Positions 12,201-22,740 of a stretch of DNA of 64,000 nucleotides are shown here, one piece after another. Source of the DNA: Rostratula benghalensis (taxonomy: Eukaryota; Chordata; Aves; Charadriiformes; Rostratulidae); the NCBI GenBank assembly GCA_013399305.1, contig VXAI01000198.1:1109943-1173942 (forward strand), read 5' to 3'. The notes beneath the pieces were generated by a model. That model made no database searches. It worked only from the letters and a program-made list of their open reading frames with translations, and was not told the DNA's origin. Every line of letters starts with the position of its first letter. Positions within the stretch are counted from its first letter, which is position 1. Position numbers and translations under genes: made by a program.

Positions 12201-15200
12201 CAAGTCTCACTAGCATTGTAATGTCTTGGTTTAACTATCTCAGCAGCCTTGCTTTCAAATTGTAGCAATGACTCTGTAGAAAATGTTATTTTGTAAGAAA
12301 GCTCAAAGACCTGATAGCTAATACATCAGGTGGTATGCAGCATAAGAGAAGCTTCCCTTCTCTGAAGCATTCATAACATTCAGAAAACAGTTAGATGGTA
12401 GGGAGAAGAAAAAACCCTCATGAATTCCAAGAGCTGATACATGAGAAAACCTAACAGAGAATTAAAAATAATTAAACAGAATATAAGTAAGAACCTCAGT
12501 AAGACACAGACCTACAATAGCTGAAGAGAGCCAACACTGAAACAGCTCAGCAACCCCCAGAATAATATAACACGGTAAGGCAATACTCCTTCAGCTGACA
12601 ACCCAAGACCGGGGCTGAAGGCCCCTCACACAGCCCAGCCTAAGCAAGAAGTGAGGCTGCAGGACTGGACTTAAATGGAGCTACTGGGAGCAAGCATGTG
12701 GGCTGTGGGAAAGGGGAAATAGAGCTGGGGAGGGACCTAGGAGGCAGTAACAGGCTAGGGGTTGGGTTGTTTAGTTAGGTTTTTTGGGTTTTAATCTTGG
12801 GAGGGTTGTTTTTTGTTTGTGGATGTTGGTTTTGTTTTTTTTTCCTCTTTCTTCTTTTATTACAAAATAGCAGACTATGCATCATAAGCCTTTTGTGCAA
12901 GTAAGGTATTAACATTAAAATCTTCATTCAGCACAAGGGAGAACTATAACTAAGAGAAATCTCTTTAGTAAGTAGTGATCCTTTCTTGGATGGTATGCCT
13001 TCAAATACAAGCCTTTATTTTCAAAGGTAATGAAATAAATATTTTAGTTAAATAATAATTGTAGACTTTTAACCTCCTCTGCTGAAGTAGGTCTGAGATA
13101 AGTAATTGCTGGTAGTAGCTATATTTATGATTCAGTATCTTACTCTCCTGTGAAAGATCCATGCTGAAAAGAAACTTCAGTCATAGAGAATGTATGCCCT
13201 GAGCTTCTCTCTCCCTGGTTACTTGCAAGCTTTTGGATATTGTTTAGTTTTTTCCTTGTATTCTCTAGGTTTGCTGAAAATTACATGTTAGTGGCAAAGG
13301 CCTCTTATTACTTATGGCAGTTTAGAGATTAGGGTAAGTTAAATGCGTCACACTGCAGTCAAGCAGGAAATAAGAGGAAAAACCTACTTCAGGAAGCTTT
13401 TAGTCAGTTTGTGTAGGTGAATGTGAGCAGATAACGTAATGGAAAAGCAAATATGCTGTTAAATGAAGATTTAACAAGTTTCTTTTTCAATGAGGGGCGA
13501 CAGTTTCGTACCATTAACTCACTATGAAGAGCAAATCAACAGGTATACCCAAAAAAGATACCTATGGCCTTTTTTTTTTTTTCCCCTAAAAAAATTGCTT
13601 TCTTACCTATTCTGTGAGCTTTCCCTTTTTAAAATTTTTTATTATGGTAATAGTTCTCCTATTTTTCTCTTCTAATTCAAGCCTTTTCACTTAATCCTTG
13701 CTTCAGGAAAAAAAGATGAAATCTCTGTAGTATTTTATATAAAGGAATAAAAATGGTAAAGCTGAGAGTTAGCTTCCCAGGTTCTTCTTTTTTTTTTTTT
13801 CTAGTTATTACAATTAAGAACTACAGTATGATATTCATGATATAACAATTCAGTTAGTGCCAACAGGTATGTTAATAAATAGATCATTTGGCTGCTTCTG
13901 GATATGTAATGGTCTTCTCATAGTCCTGCTCCATGAAGGCTTCCTCAAGCTGCTGCATTTAGACATCCTGAGTTTGGAGAGTACAAGATTAGCCTCCCTC
14001 CACTTCCTTTCTCACGTAATACCAGTGATGGTTTGCTGCCTGTGTATGAGTTGGAAATATGCACCCACTGTCCCAAGGAATATGGTGTTTCTAGTCTCAG
14101 TTTGAGGCCCTGAGGTTATTCTCCATCACCTTTGTGCTCCTCCTTTCAGTTTCACTTATTAAGCCCTCTGAGCTCCTGTTTATTAACACAGCCCCAGGGA
14201 GTGGCCCTGGGATGTTTGTGAGATGCCTGCTCTGCAGAGTGGCAAGGAGCAGGGAACTAGGTAGACTTTTATTCCAAAGAGTTAAAAAAACAATTTCACA
14301 CAACAGCATTTAAATGATATCTGTTCAGATAACCGCTCTTCATGCAATTTCTCAGCCTCCTCCATATTTTGGATGAGGAAAAAAAAAACCCTAAGTAGGT
14401 GGAGCACTCAAAACTATAGTAATAAGTCCGATCAAATAAGCCAGGGTGGCTCATCCTTTAGCTGTAGAGAGGCGTGTGCTTCCCACTAGAGGAAAAAAAA
14501 AACAACACCAGACTGAGATGAAGTCTTTTTGGAGGCTGCATAGTTAAATCATGTGTTACTCTTATGCTTTATCAGTGACCCTCCTTATTTCAGTATTTGT
14601 GTGTCAGACAGTGACTGTATAACTTCCTGCATCATCCAATCAGGATGATGAAGGGCACACAACATTGTCACAGTTGAGCACACCTCAAAACCCATTCCCA
14701 AGTGCAGATTTGACAACAGCACTTACAAATTCACCTTTGACAGACAGAATTTGTGTCCTTCTGTAACATCAAGGGGGAAAAAAAAAGAACAATTTTTCTC
14801 ACTTTGAAACTACTGTTAGATAAAGCCATATTTTTAAAATATTCACACCTTGTATTATTCTAAGAGAGAATATTTAAGGAAGAAAAATATGAAGATCTGC
14901 AGTGAGTCATTCTGACCACTACAGAATTCTTTGAGGGCACAGAAAGAAGGAAGGAGAAGTTAGATTTTGATGTTACTGACAATTTAATTTGTTTAATTCC
15001 TAATCCATCTGCAGTGTGTTATTTTAGATGCTGTATTTTATCAGGTTTACTAATCCTTCTTCAGAAGAATTCAGGGAGGGCCTTTCAAACAGGTGTTTTG
15101 GAAACAAGAGGGAAACAGATTTCCAAGAAAGGTCTGAAAGGTGTGGGTATGCAGAGGAGCAAATAAAAAAAAAAAAAAAGATGCCCATTCACTGTCGTCC

Positions 15201-16354
15201 AAGTTTAATTTTGAGAATGCTGAGTTTTAATTTGGCACACAGCAGGGCTCTCAGCCACGGAGCAGAAGTCTGTGCAGGGAAGTTAGGATGGGCTGGCTTC
15301 TGCTGTGCCTCAGCTCTGGCTGTTAGAAAATGGAATGCAATACAGAAGGAGAAAGAGCAGAGCAGTAGGGCTGCATTTCTAAATGTGCCTTACTTTCTAG
15401 TTTATAGGTAATATTTTTAAAGTCTCTTCCAATTGAAAGGGTTTTTTTTTGTTTTAGAGATGTGGTCTTCACATTCAAATGCATAGAGATGTTACTGACA
15501 CTATTTGCAAGAGCTTCCAAGTTAAGGGAGTATGGTCATGACTGCATTTTAAATATCTACAGAAATTCTCTAGAATCTTATTTTATCAAGAAAAATAAAT
15601 TTGGAACTTACTTACACCCTAAACCTGCAAACTGAATTAGCCAAACTGGAGGACAGTATACTATGACTCAAAAGAGTCTGTGGGACAGTCACAACCTCAG
15701 GCACGTTGTCTACAGGCTCTGGCTGGAAATTTACTTAAGTGTCCCGTAAGTGTTACTGAAATTGAAGAGTGTATTTCAGAGACATAAACCAGGCTTTGAG
15801 ATGCTAATGTGCTTTAAAGATAGCAGTATTTGAACACCTTAGAGTTACTTTGTGGTGGGACATCAAAGAAAGGATGCTGAGATCGGGTGTGTATATATTT
15901 AGTTTATCTTCTTCACAGTAGTAGCACTTATTCTTGGAATTTAATTGCAGGCTATTGCAGAGTACAGATCACTACTGTAAATGTGTTCCCTACACTGAAT
16001 ACTTAATAGTAATAATAATAATTACTAGCAGAGACATGCAAACAGTCTTCATTTAATAGTAGAGTTGACTGTAAGTGCTTCCATTGTTAAGAGTTTGTCA
16101 GAGCTTTGTACTTTAATTAAAGGGAACATGATGCCACTAGAAAGGTGTTGGATTGACAACCCTGAAGATGAATTCCTCTGCTTATCTGCTAACGAACAAC
16201 AGCTGCAGCCGCCTAAGTGCTACTTTTGGAATAAATTTGGGAGGAGCAAGCTCCAAACTTAACTAGGGATTATCGCTTGTACATTTTGAACATTGTTCAA
16301 AAAGCTGCAAGGATGTATGCATAATGCATAATTTAATCAACAGGTAAGAATTTT
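9269..16354. other. non-coding stretch, compositionally neutral
   Basis: Apart from the 33-base minus-strand exon candidate at 11431-11463, nothing here looks like a gene. C and G are balanced in sampled lines, unlike the C-rich stretch to the left. The segment at 12700-12850 is G/T-rich (ggttgggttgtttagttagg and on into poly-T). Poly-A or poly-T tracts occur at 13568-13582, 13787-13800 and 15165-15179. Confidence 0.4.
11431..11463 (-). other. possible 33-nt micro-exon, minus strand
   Basis: On the minus strand the acceptor gttgcctttcag is followed by 33 bases and the donor AAG|gtatgt. It is a multiple of three and open in one phase (PRQYSSDFLNK). It lies upstream of the signal-peptide exon on the same strand, so if real it would be 5'-UTR there or belong to an alternative transcript. 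Both splice sites are good for so short an interval, but there is no independent support. Confidence 0.17.
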
Positions 16355-16450
16355 GTATTACAGACCGGGCTTTGGGAGATCTAGGGTCTAACTCCTACTC
16401 TGTGACTTGCATGCTAAATGACTTTGGAAAGTTTGGAAAGTCACCACTGC
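16355..16450 (+). repeat. MIR-like SINE fragment
   Basis: The order of blocks matches MIR in plus orientation: cgggctttgggagatctagg, then ctaactcctactctgtgact, then aatgactttggaaag...gtcacc. MIR runs gggtttgggagtcaggagacctggg, then ctctgccacttac, then tgtgaccttgggcaagtcac. It is divergent, as expected for an insertion that predates birds. Confidence 0.45.
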
Positions 16451-18027
16451 CTTCTGGGAAGTTCAGAACACCTGGTGCTTCCAGGGTGCCCTACTTCAGA
16501 CCTGAGTAAGTAAACCTCTAAGAAAAACATGAAAGACAAATAGTCTTAGTTTCATGATTCACTCTTAGGTATAACTAACTTCTTTCTGACTTACTGTATA
16601 TTTCAAGAAACTGCTCAGCCCCGTACTAGAGAAAAGTCTTTGAATAACACAGCAAGATTTTAGAAACATGGAAACTGAATTAACATCAAAATCCTGGGCA
16701 AGCCCACTGGAGTTTTATAACTTGTATGTTGCAGTCAATTTCAGAGCTCGAACCTTAAAAAGTGGGTTGGTACAGCTCTTTTAGTTGATGTTTGGGTTTG
16801 GTTTTAACTGGAACATTGAATCTATATCCTCCTAGTTATGGAACACTGAAAGGCAGTTTATACTGGTCTGTTTCTTCATGCTACAGAGGAATAGCAAAGC
16901 AGCAAACCCATCTTTATTCTGCTCTATCTTTATCATTTTAGTCATACCAGTGAAGTGGTGTGATCACATGAATTCTGACTCAAAGGGTCCCAGACTGAAC
17001 CTGGAAAATGTTACAGCTCTGCTAATTTAACAGCAAATGATCAACTAAAGGTTGTAGCAGCTGTGATAAGAGGATTCTTGTTTACAACAACATTCCAGAT
17101 AGCCTGCCTTTGTTTTAATAGCACCTTTTTCATCTTTGGTCTAGGAGTGTGTCAAAGCAAGGTACTATAAATTACTGCCACAGCATGCTCCTTACCACCT
17201 ACAGCCTTTCTGTGGCAATATATGACCCATAAATCTTACTGACATTCTTTTCCACGGCTCTTTTAATGCGCTTTCCTTTCTCTCCTCCCTTCATCTCTCC
17301 CATTTCTCCACCTCTTTGCTGTGAAGAAGTCCAGCAGTTCCACCAGTAAAAAGAAAAAAAACCAACAACCCACCATGAAACAGAATGTAATCAGATTTTG
17401 TGGGGAAACCTGAAGGTGAACACAGTAAGAAATTTAGTGACTTTGGATAGAGTCCTACTTGTTTAAGTACATTGAACCTAGGAATTGCTAAGGGGTTTGG
17501 CAATGACAATAAGCTCCTTTACATAAAATATCAGCAATACATTTGGTCCTAGTAATTCAGTTCATTACAGATTTCTTTCCAGAGATCACTCAGTGTTCTG
17601 AGTAGCCACATGTTCTAAAGGAAATGGAATTGTATTAGGTTCTTGGAATAACTGTACATCACTGAAGTAAACTTGGTCGGTGGGCAGTCAATCAATCAGG
17701 TCTCTCGAGGTCCATTTTCAGTTTCAAACATGATAACTCACAAAGAGAGCTACATGCACACAAAAGACTGTAAGAATTAATTTCAGTGCATTTAGATTTA
17801 ATAGATTCTCTCCAAACTACTACCATTCTCTTAGCAAAGAAATTGCTTAAATGATTTATATCATAATTTACCCTCAAATCTTCTCATTGGCTCATTGGAC
17901 AATTTGACAGTATTACAGATATATGTTTCCATTATTTCTTGTTTCATTATTTATTTTGCTCTTTGTTCTGTTACATTTATTCTATTTAGACAATAACACC
18001 TCTGTCAACTGCAGTTTAATTGGTATC

Positions 18028-18105
18028 TAAGGCCTAGTCTGCATTTACATTTTACTGGAATAATAATGTTGTTAACATGTATGACTTTTTTTATAAAAGA
18101 GTTAT
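18028..18105 (+). repeat. possible ancient amniote interspersed repeat
   Basis: The stretch starting taaggcctagtctgcattta resembles the aggccttgtctacact terminus of an old repeat that is frequent in turtles, crocodiles and birds. The match is short and drawn from memory, so the family is left unnamed. Confidence 0.2.
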
Positions 18106-18116
18106 GATGCTATGAG

Positions 18117-18148
18117 TATAGTATAAAAGTGTTTTATAGTATAAAAGT
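18117..18148 (+). repeat. 14-bp direct repeat
   Basis: The 14-mer tatagtataaaagt occurs at 18117-18130 and again at 18135-18148, separated by four bases (gttt). It is a small local duplication in AT-rich DNA with no evident function. Confidence 0.8.
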
Positions 18149-18300
18149 ATAACAGTGATTTATATTGGTTTAGTTCTTCTCCTGCTCTATGGTAATAGCT
18201 ATCTAATTACAAAGTATGTTTATACTGACATGACTGTATCCACAGTCCTGGTTTACTTTTTCATCCTTCATTTGTAAATTCAGCCAGAGGTAAAATGACA

Positions 18301-18325
18301 CATGCACACACACATACACCCACAG
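18301..18325 (+). repeat. CA-rich microsatellite
   Basis: A short imperfect run of CA dinucleotides (cacacacacatacacccaca). It is too short and interrupted to be highly variable. Confidence 0.75.
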
Positions 18326-19035
18326 GCAAGATCATGAAAGTCCTGAAAATCCATTTGGCTGAATTCATCAGAAGATAATTCTGTCCCTGGAGCTTTAATC
18401 TCTAAAGAGCAAGATCTGTTTGCGATGATCGTAACTGCTTGATTTGCATTATGGCAGTACTAAAAGACTCCTACAGTGCTTAAAAAAATACAATTTATAG
18501 AACTTCCTTGAAGAAAATAGGATCAATAGCACAGAAAGGTGCTAACTTGCTGTTACTTAAAATACACACCAGATTAATTTAACCCTTAAAGCTCTGCATG
18601 CAGCAGATGCAATAAAACTCTGAAATCAAAGTGTCTTGATAAGGGAATTACAGAGCTGCTGCCACAACATCCTGTGATCTAAGGAATAAGCAAAGCCCTA
18701 AACAGATGGCATATAGGGAATTGACAGTCTTTATTTTTTTTCTTTTCTTTTTTTTTTTTTTTAGTAATATGCTGCTCGTTAGCTATCAGCTATCACCTGA
18801 AATACTGTGCTCCATTCTGGACCTCCCAGTACTTAACAGAAACTGACTAGTTGGGGACAGTTACACCAGGGGCACTTGGATTTCTGGAATTCTGTAAGAG
18901 AAAATAGGGCTTAGAAAGGGGGTTGGCCAACGATGGGAAGGGTCTGTTGTCATTTTAATGCCAGTTTGTAACAAGCCCTAGGTGTGGCAGCAAGGCCTGT
19001 GTGCAATCGTAAGCCCCTGTTGCTGGGTGTAAACC

Positions 19036-19069
19036 GAGGGGGGGGGGAGGGGGGGAGGGGGGGGAGGCC
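19036..19069 (+). other. long G-run, G-quadruplex-capable, at the left gap edge
   Basis: From 19036 the plus strand is nearly pure G broken by single A residues: runs of about 10, 7, 8 and 2 G. This satisfies any four-tract G-quadruplex rule. It abuts the run of N after only seven further bases (ccctcaggc region), which suggests that sequencing failed in this G-rich tract. Confidence 0.8.
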
Positions 19070-19076
19070 CTCAGGC

Positions 19077-19745
19077 NNNNNNNNNNNNNNNNNNNNNNNN
19101 NNNNNNNNNNNNNNNNNNNNNNNNNNNNNNNNNNNNNNNNNNNNNNNNNNNNNNNNNNNNNNNNNNNNNNNNNNNNNNNNNNNNNNNNNNNNNNNNNNNN
19201 NNNNNNNNNNNNNNNNNNNNNNNNNNNNNNNNNNNNNNNNNNNNNNNNNNNNNNNNNNNNNNNNNNNNNNNNNNNNNNNNNNNNNNNNNNNNNNNNNNNN
19301 NNNNNNNNNNNNNNNNNNNNNNNNNNNNNNNNNNNNNNNNNNNNNNNNNNNNNNNNNNNNNNNNNNNNNNNNNNNNNNNNNNNNNNNNNNNNNNNNNNNN
19401 NNNNNNNNNNNNNNNNNNNNNNNNNNNNNNNNNNNNNNNNNNNNNNNNNNNNNNNNNNNNNNNNNNNNNNNNNNNNNNNNNNNNNNNNNNNNNNNNNNNN
19501 NNNNNNNNNNNNNNNNNNNNNNNNNNNNNNNNNNNNNNNNNNNNNNNNNNNNNNNNNNNNNNNNNNNNNNNNNNNNNNNNNNNNNNNNNNNNNNNNNNNN
19601 NNNNNNNNNNNNNNNNNNNNNNNNNNNNNNNNNNNNNNNNNNNNNNNNNNNNNNNNNNNNNNNNNNNNNNNNNNNNNNNNNNNNNNNNNNNNNNNNNNNN
19701 NNNNNNNNNNNNNNNNNNNNNNNNNNNNNNNNNNNNNNNNNNNNN
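19077..19745. other. assembly gap (669 N)
   Basis: There are 669 consecutive undetermined bases. Both edges are G-rich on the same strand (a G/A tract on the left, ggggagggagggaggag on the right), so the hidden sequence is probably GC-rich promoter and first-exon DNA. Large open frames drawn across this interval are artefacts of the N run. Confidence 0.98.
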
Positions 19746-19760
19746 GGGGAGGGAGGGAGG

Positions 19761-19795
19761 AGAAGGCTGGGGAAGGTTCTGGAAGGTTCTGGAAG
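19761..19795. promoter_or_regulatory. heat shock element (HSF binding array)
   Basis: GAA at 19772-19774, TTC at 19777-19779, GAA at 19782-19784, TTC at 19787-19789 and GAA at 19792-19794 are alternating inverted units spaced exactly five bases apart. This is the defining pattern of a heat shock element, here with five perfect contiguous units. A sixth GAA at 19762-19764 keeps the 5-base register across one degenerate unit (ctg, 19767-19769). HSF trimers need three units, so this array could bind trimers cooperatively. It is built from a 10-bp tandem repeat, ggaaggttct (19771-19780 and 19781-19790), and sits directly against a GC box in a CpG island. That context makes it a credible stress-responsive promoter element rather than a stray motif. 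Which gene it drives cannot be read from the window. Confidence 0.8.
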
Positions 19796-19804
19796 GGCGG
19801 GGCC
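19795..19804 (+). promoter_or_regulatory. GC box (SP/KLF site)
   Basis: GGGCGGGGCC is a consensus SP1-class site. It begins one base after the last unit of the heat shock element, a spacing typical of proximal promoters. Confidence 0.7.
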
Positions 19805-21809
19805 GGCGGCGCTGAAGGGGAGCGGCGCTTCGGGTGCTCTTGGCCAGGTTTGAAACCGAATTTGCTTTTCTGCGGGGCGTTTTGTGCGAAGAGAATCTTG
19901 TCATCCGACACCCGAGAAGTCTTGTGAAGTATTAAATGTGCACGTTTATTCCCCCTCCCCCCCCTCACTGTCGGTGGTCCGGTTTGAAATCCGAGCTTGT
20001 TGGTGTGAAAGAAAAAAGGAAGTTTTGGCTTAAAAGCACTATGTGCATTCAGTTATGTAATAGATTGTAAACTTGGGGGCTGGGGAGGTGCGACCCACAA
20101 ACTCCTTCTTTGCTCACAGACCTGGTAAAAGCATGGTTGATTTTTGGCGTTGTTCTTGGTGATTTGGCAAGTTCAGTGGTTCCCAAGCAGCTCAGTTAGC
20201 TGAGGTGATGTGACTTAGATACAGAACGTAGTTCATTTTTGGGGGGGGGGAGAAAAAAGTACCTGACTGTTGTTAATGTTAAAAGGATAAATAAAATGTC
20301 TGGGAAGATCCATTTGGGAGACTAATGTTTGTGGGGAGTGGTGTGAGGGTCTGGGGAGCAGATCCAAGCTGTTGGCAGCCCCAGTTTGGGATTCTGCTGT
20401 TTTGTGCAGGAAATGAACCCGGCAGGTGTGAAAAATACACTGTAAAGAACGCATGAAGTGTTCAGCCTTGGGCAGCTCCAGTCCACAAACTCCCCCTGTA
20501 TGTGTATTTTATTTGAGATCCTTTCAGTCAGGCAAGTCCATTAGCTTCCTGCGTTATCCCACAGATCGGCCTTGTTTCTTGCAGGTGGAAGGGGTCTGTT
20601 TCCAGCATGGTTTGTTGTTTCTGGTGTCTGTTTCCGTGCCACTCAGACTGCATCTAACCCCATGCACTCGGGTCATCCTAGTTTTATTTGTTTTAATCTG
20701 GTTAAGTTTCTTCAGTACCACTCAAGACTAAAAAACACAACTGGATAAATGCTTGAAGAAAGATGCAAGTAGTGTTTTCTGGTCCTCTAAGAGGGTTATG
20801 ATGTTCTAATATTCTTGCGGTCTGGTGTTAAGATTGAAGAAGGTGAGCTACATAGATGAAGTGCTGTTGCAATTTTTCATCTCCAAGAATAAAGACAAAA
20901 TAAAGGTATTGTAGTAAAAGTTACTCAAATTGCCCTTAAGACATACAGCATGATCTAATTCTAAGATTATAAAAGGAAAATGCTCCTTGAGGCATGCCCG
21001 CAGTAGAGAACTGGGAGATGAGGAATCCTCCTGTCCCCTGCTGTAAATGGCTGGGGATGAGAGCAGAGCTACAGCTGGTCTCCTGGTCCCCCCTCCTGTA
21101 CCAGCAGGGATGGGAAGAGAGGCCATGGGCGATGGGCAGAACCTTGGCGGTGTCTGCACTGATGTGCCAGCTGGTTCCCTGTGTGGTCCCTGTTCAGTTC
21201 CTGTATTTGCTGGGGAGGAAACTCTGCTGGGATCTGGCTGAAGCTGAATGGCAAGAACACAAGAGAGGTAAAGCCTCTCTGAGGTGCCAATAGGACAGCA
21301 AATCAATATCCCTCTTGTTCAAAGAGCAGAATGAGCGGAGAGTTTAGAGTGAAACTAATGGGAGGGCCAGGAAAGAAAAGCCTCAACTGCTGTTGCCATG
21401 ACAAATAATGACAAAAAATGACTGAAGCATTTTAAAGGTAATGTTGCAATAAAAAATATCCTGTGGGTTGCTTGGTTATAATTGGGCTGGGCCCCGTCAG
21501 CACTTGTTAGGGCTGAGAGCAAGTGCTCTGCAGGATGCATGAGCAGTGTGTGCACTGTGTGATAGGCAGGGAGATAGGGAGATAAAGGTGTTGTAAAAAG
21601 GACCTGAATTTAATTTCTCTGAGAAACTTTTTTGTGGGGGTGTGTGTGGTTGTTTTTGTATTTCCCCAACTAGTATTTAGGCATCTGTGTCTGTTCCTTT
21701 GTTACTCTTGTAGCATATTGTTTTGGGAAGTTACATTGCCTGTCTGTCACCTGGCTTATCTATAAAAATTGAAATATTAGGGCTTGGAAATGTGTGTGTG
21801 AATGAAACT

Positions 21810-21845
21810 GGGAGGGGAGGAGGGGGAGAGAAAAAAGGGGTGGGG
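21810..21845 (+). other. G-quadruplex-capable tract
   Basis: The plus strand carries ggg, gggg, ggggg, gggg and gggg runs with short A-rich loops. As an intronic G-rich tract 2 kb downstream of a CpG-island promoter it could form a quadruplex in DNA or in a plus-strand transcript. Confidence 0.6.
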
Positions 21846-22693
21846 TGTAAATGGCTGCTTACACTTGGTGTTTCCACACTGTGTGAGAAAGGGTGGGGAG
21901 GTTTAGTTATACAGAAAGTTGCATTTGAGTATTAGAGAAGTACTGCGATGAGTATAACCAGTTGCGATAACGTCTGTGGGTATATGTGCATTTTCTTTTC
22001 CTCCCATTTGCCCCCCATAAATTTCAGTAGTCAGTGTGGATGCTTTCTCTCTTAGGTTCTGAACCATTTCCAAACGCAAGTCTTAGCTTTGTGACATCCT
22101 CAGGATGCAGAGACCTTTGTTTTGTTGCCTCTGAGGTGGATTATTTATAGCTCCTTGATACAATATTATGTTTTAAAAAAAATAAAATAAAAAGGTAGTT
22201 AACTACTGTTGTCTGTCATGCAAGCCTTCTCTGTTTTGCTGCTCCCTTCTGCTCCATCTGCAAGAATTAGTAGCTTTGAAATAGGTCTTGCAAAATGTTG
22301 GTTTGTATACAGCTGTGTCTGTGTGCAGGTGTGTACATGTATGTGAGCGATCTCTTAATGCATACACTGCAACTTGAGTATTGGGAAGATGCATGAAGAG
22401 CCCTGTTGTGGGGTTATTTTCTTAATAGTCATGCCTGTTAGTTCAGTTAGATGCTAGTTAGGCTGGAATTAAGTTGCTTTGGACACCGTAACTCTATTAA
22501 ATTCCCTTTGCTGGTCACCTTTGTAAACTGCTTCCCATAGGACAGTGTTTCTAGAATAAAAGATGAGCATTTGTCTGTACAGGGATGGGCTTCTTAAGAC
22601 TTTAAACTAGTCAGTATTTTTTCAGTAGGACAAAGGCACAAATATCTTGAGGTATTCAAATAATCCTATACCTTTTTTTTTAATTTTCCCCTG

Positions 22694-22740
22694 CTTCTAA
22701 TGGATTGTAAAATGGATTCCCTTCTAAATGGATTGTAAAA
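22694..22740 (+). repeat. 19/20-bp tandem duplication with short spacer
   Basis: cttctaatggattgtaaaa (22694-22712) recurs as cttctaaatggattgtaaaa (22721-22740), differing by one inserted A. The eight-base spacer (tggattcc) itself repeats part of the unit. It is a local replication-slippage product with no evident function. Confidence 0.8.

Larger units (their letters stand above)
16451..19033. other. non-coding stretch left of the CpG island
   Basis: No exon candidate is visible. It contains old-repeat traces, a CA-rich microsatellite, a T-rich tract at 18731-18763 and a TTGGCCAA palindrome (18923-18930, NF-I half-site pair without spacer) about 150 bases left of the gap. G content rises towards the right end. 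Confidence 0.4.
19746..19990. promoter_or_regulatory. CpG-island promoter flank
   Basis: CpG is otherwise rare in this window but is dense here (ggccggcggcgctg, agcggcgcttcggg, accgaat, tgcggggcg, catccgacacccgag, ctgtcggtggtccgg). With the GC box and heat shock element at its left edge, this marks a promoter that continues into the gap. Direction is not fixed by sequence alone. G excess to the right favours plus-strand transcription, and a weak donor-like TTGGCCAG|gtttga at 19840-19853 could end a short first exon. A divergent promoter serving a minus-strand gene as well is possible. Confidence 0.75.

Noticed and set aside
18955..19968. Long open frames of 277-337 codons on both strands across the gap
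   Set aside because: They are open only because the 669 N bases cannot contain stops; the real flanking parts are short, low-complexity and G-rich.
20848..21306. 152-codon minus-strand frame overlapping a 99-codon plus-strand frame
   Set aside because: Both frames use the same GC-richer patch near the CpG island, and neither has a good start context or paired splice sites.
21497..21525. Hairpin with arms AGCACTTG and CAAGTGCT
   Set aside because: The 8-bp stem does not extend, so it is too short for a microRNA precursor.
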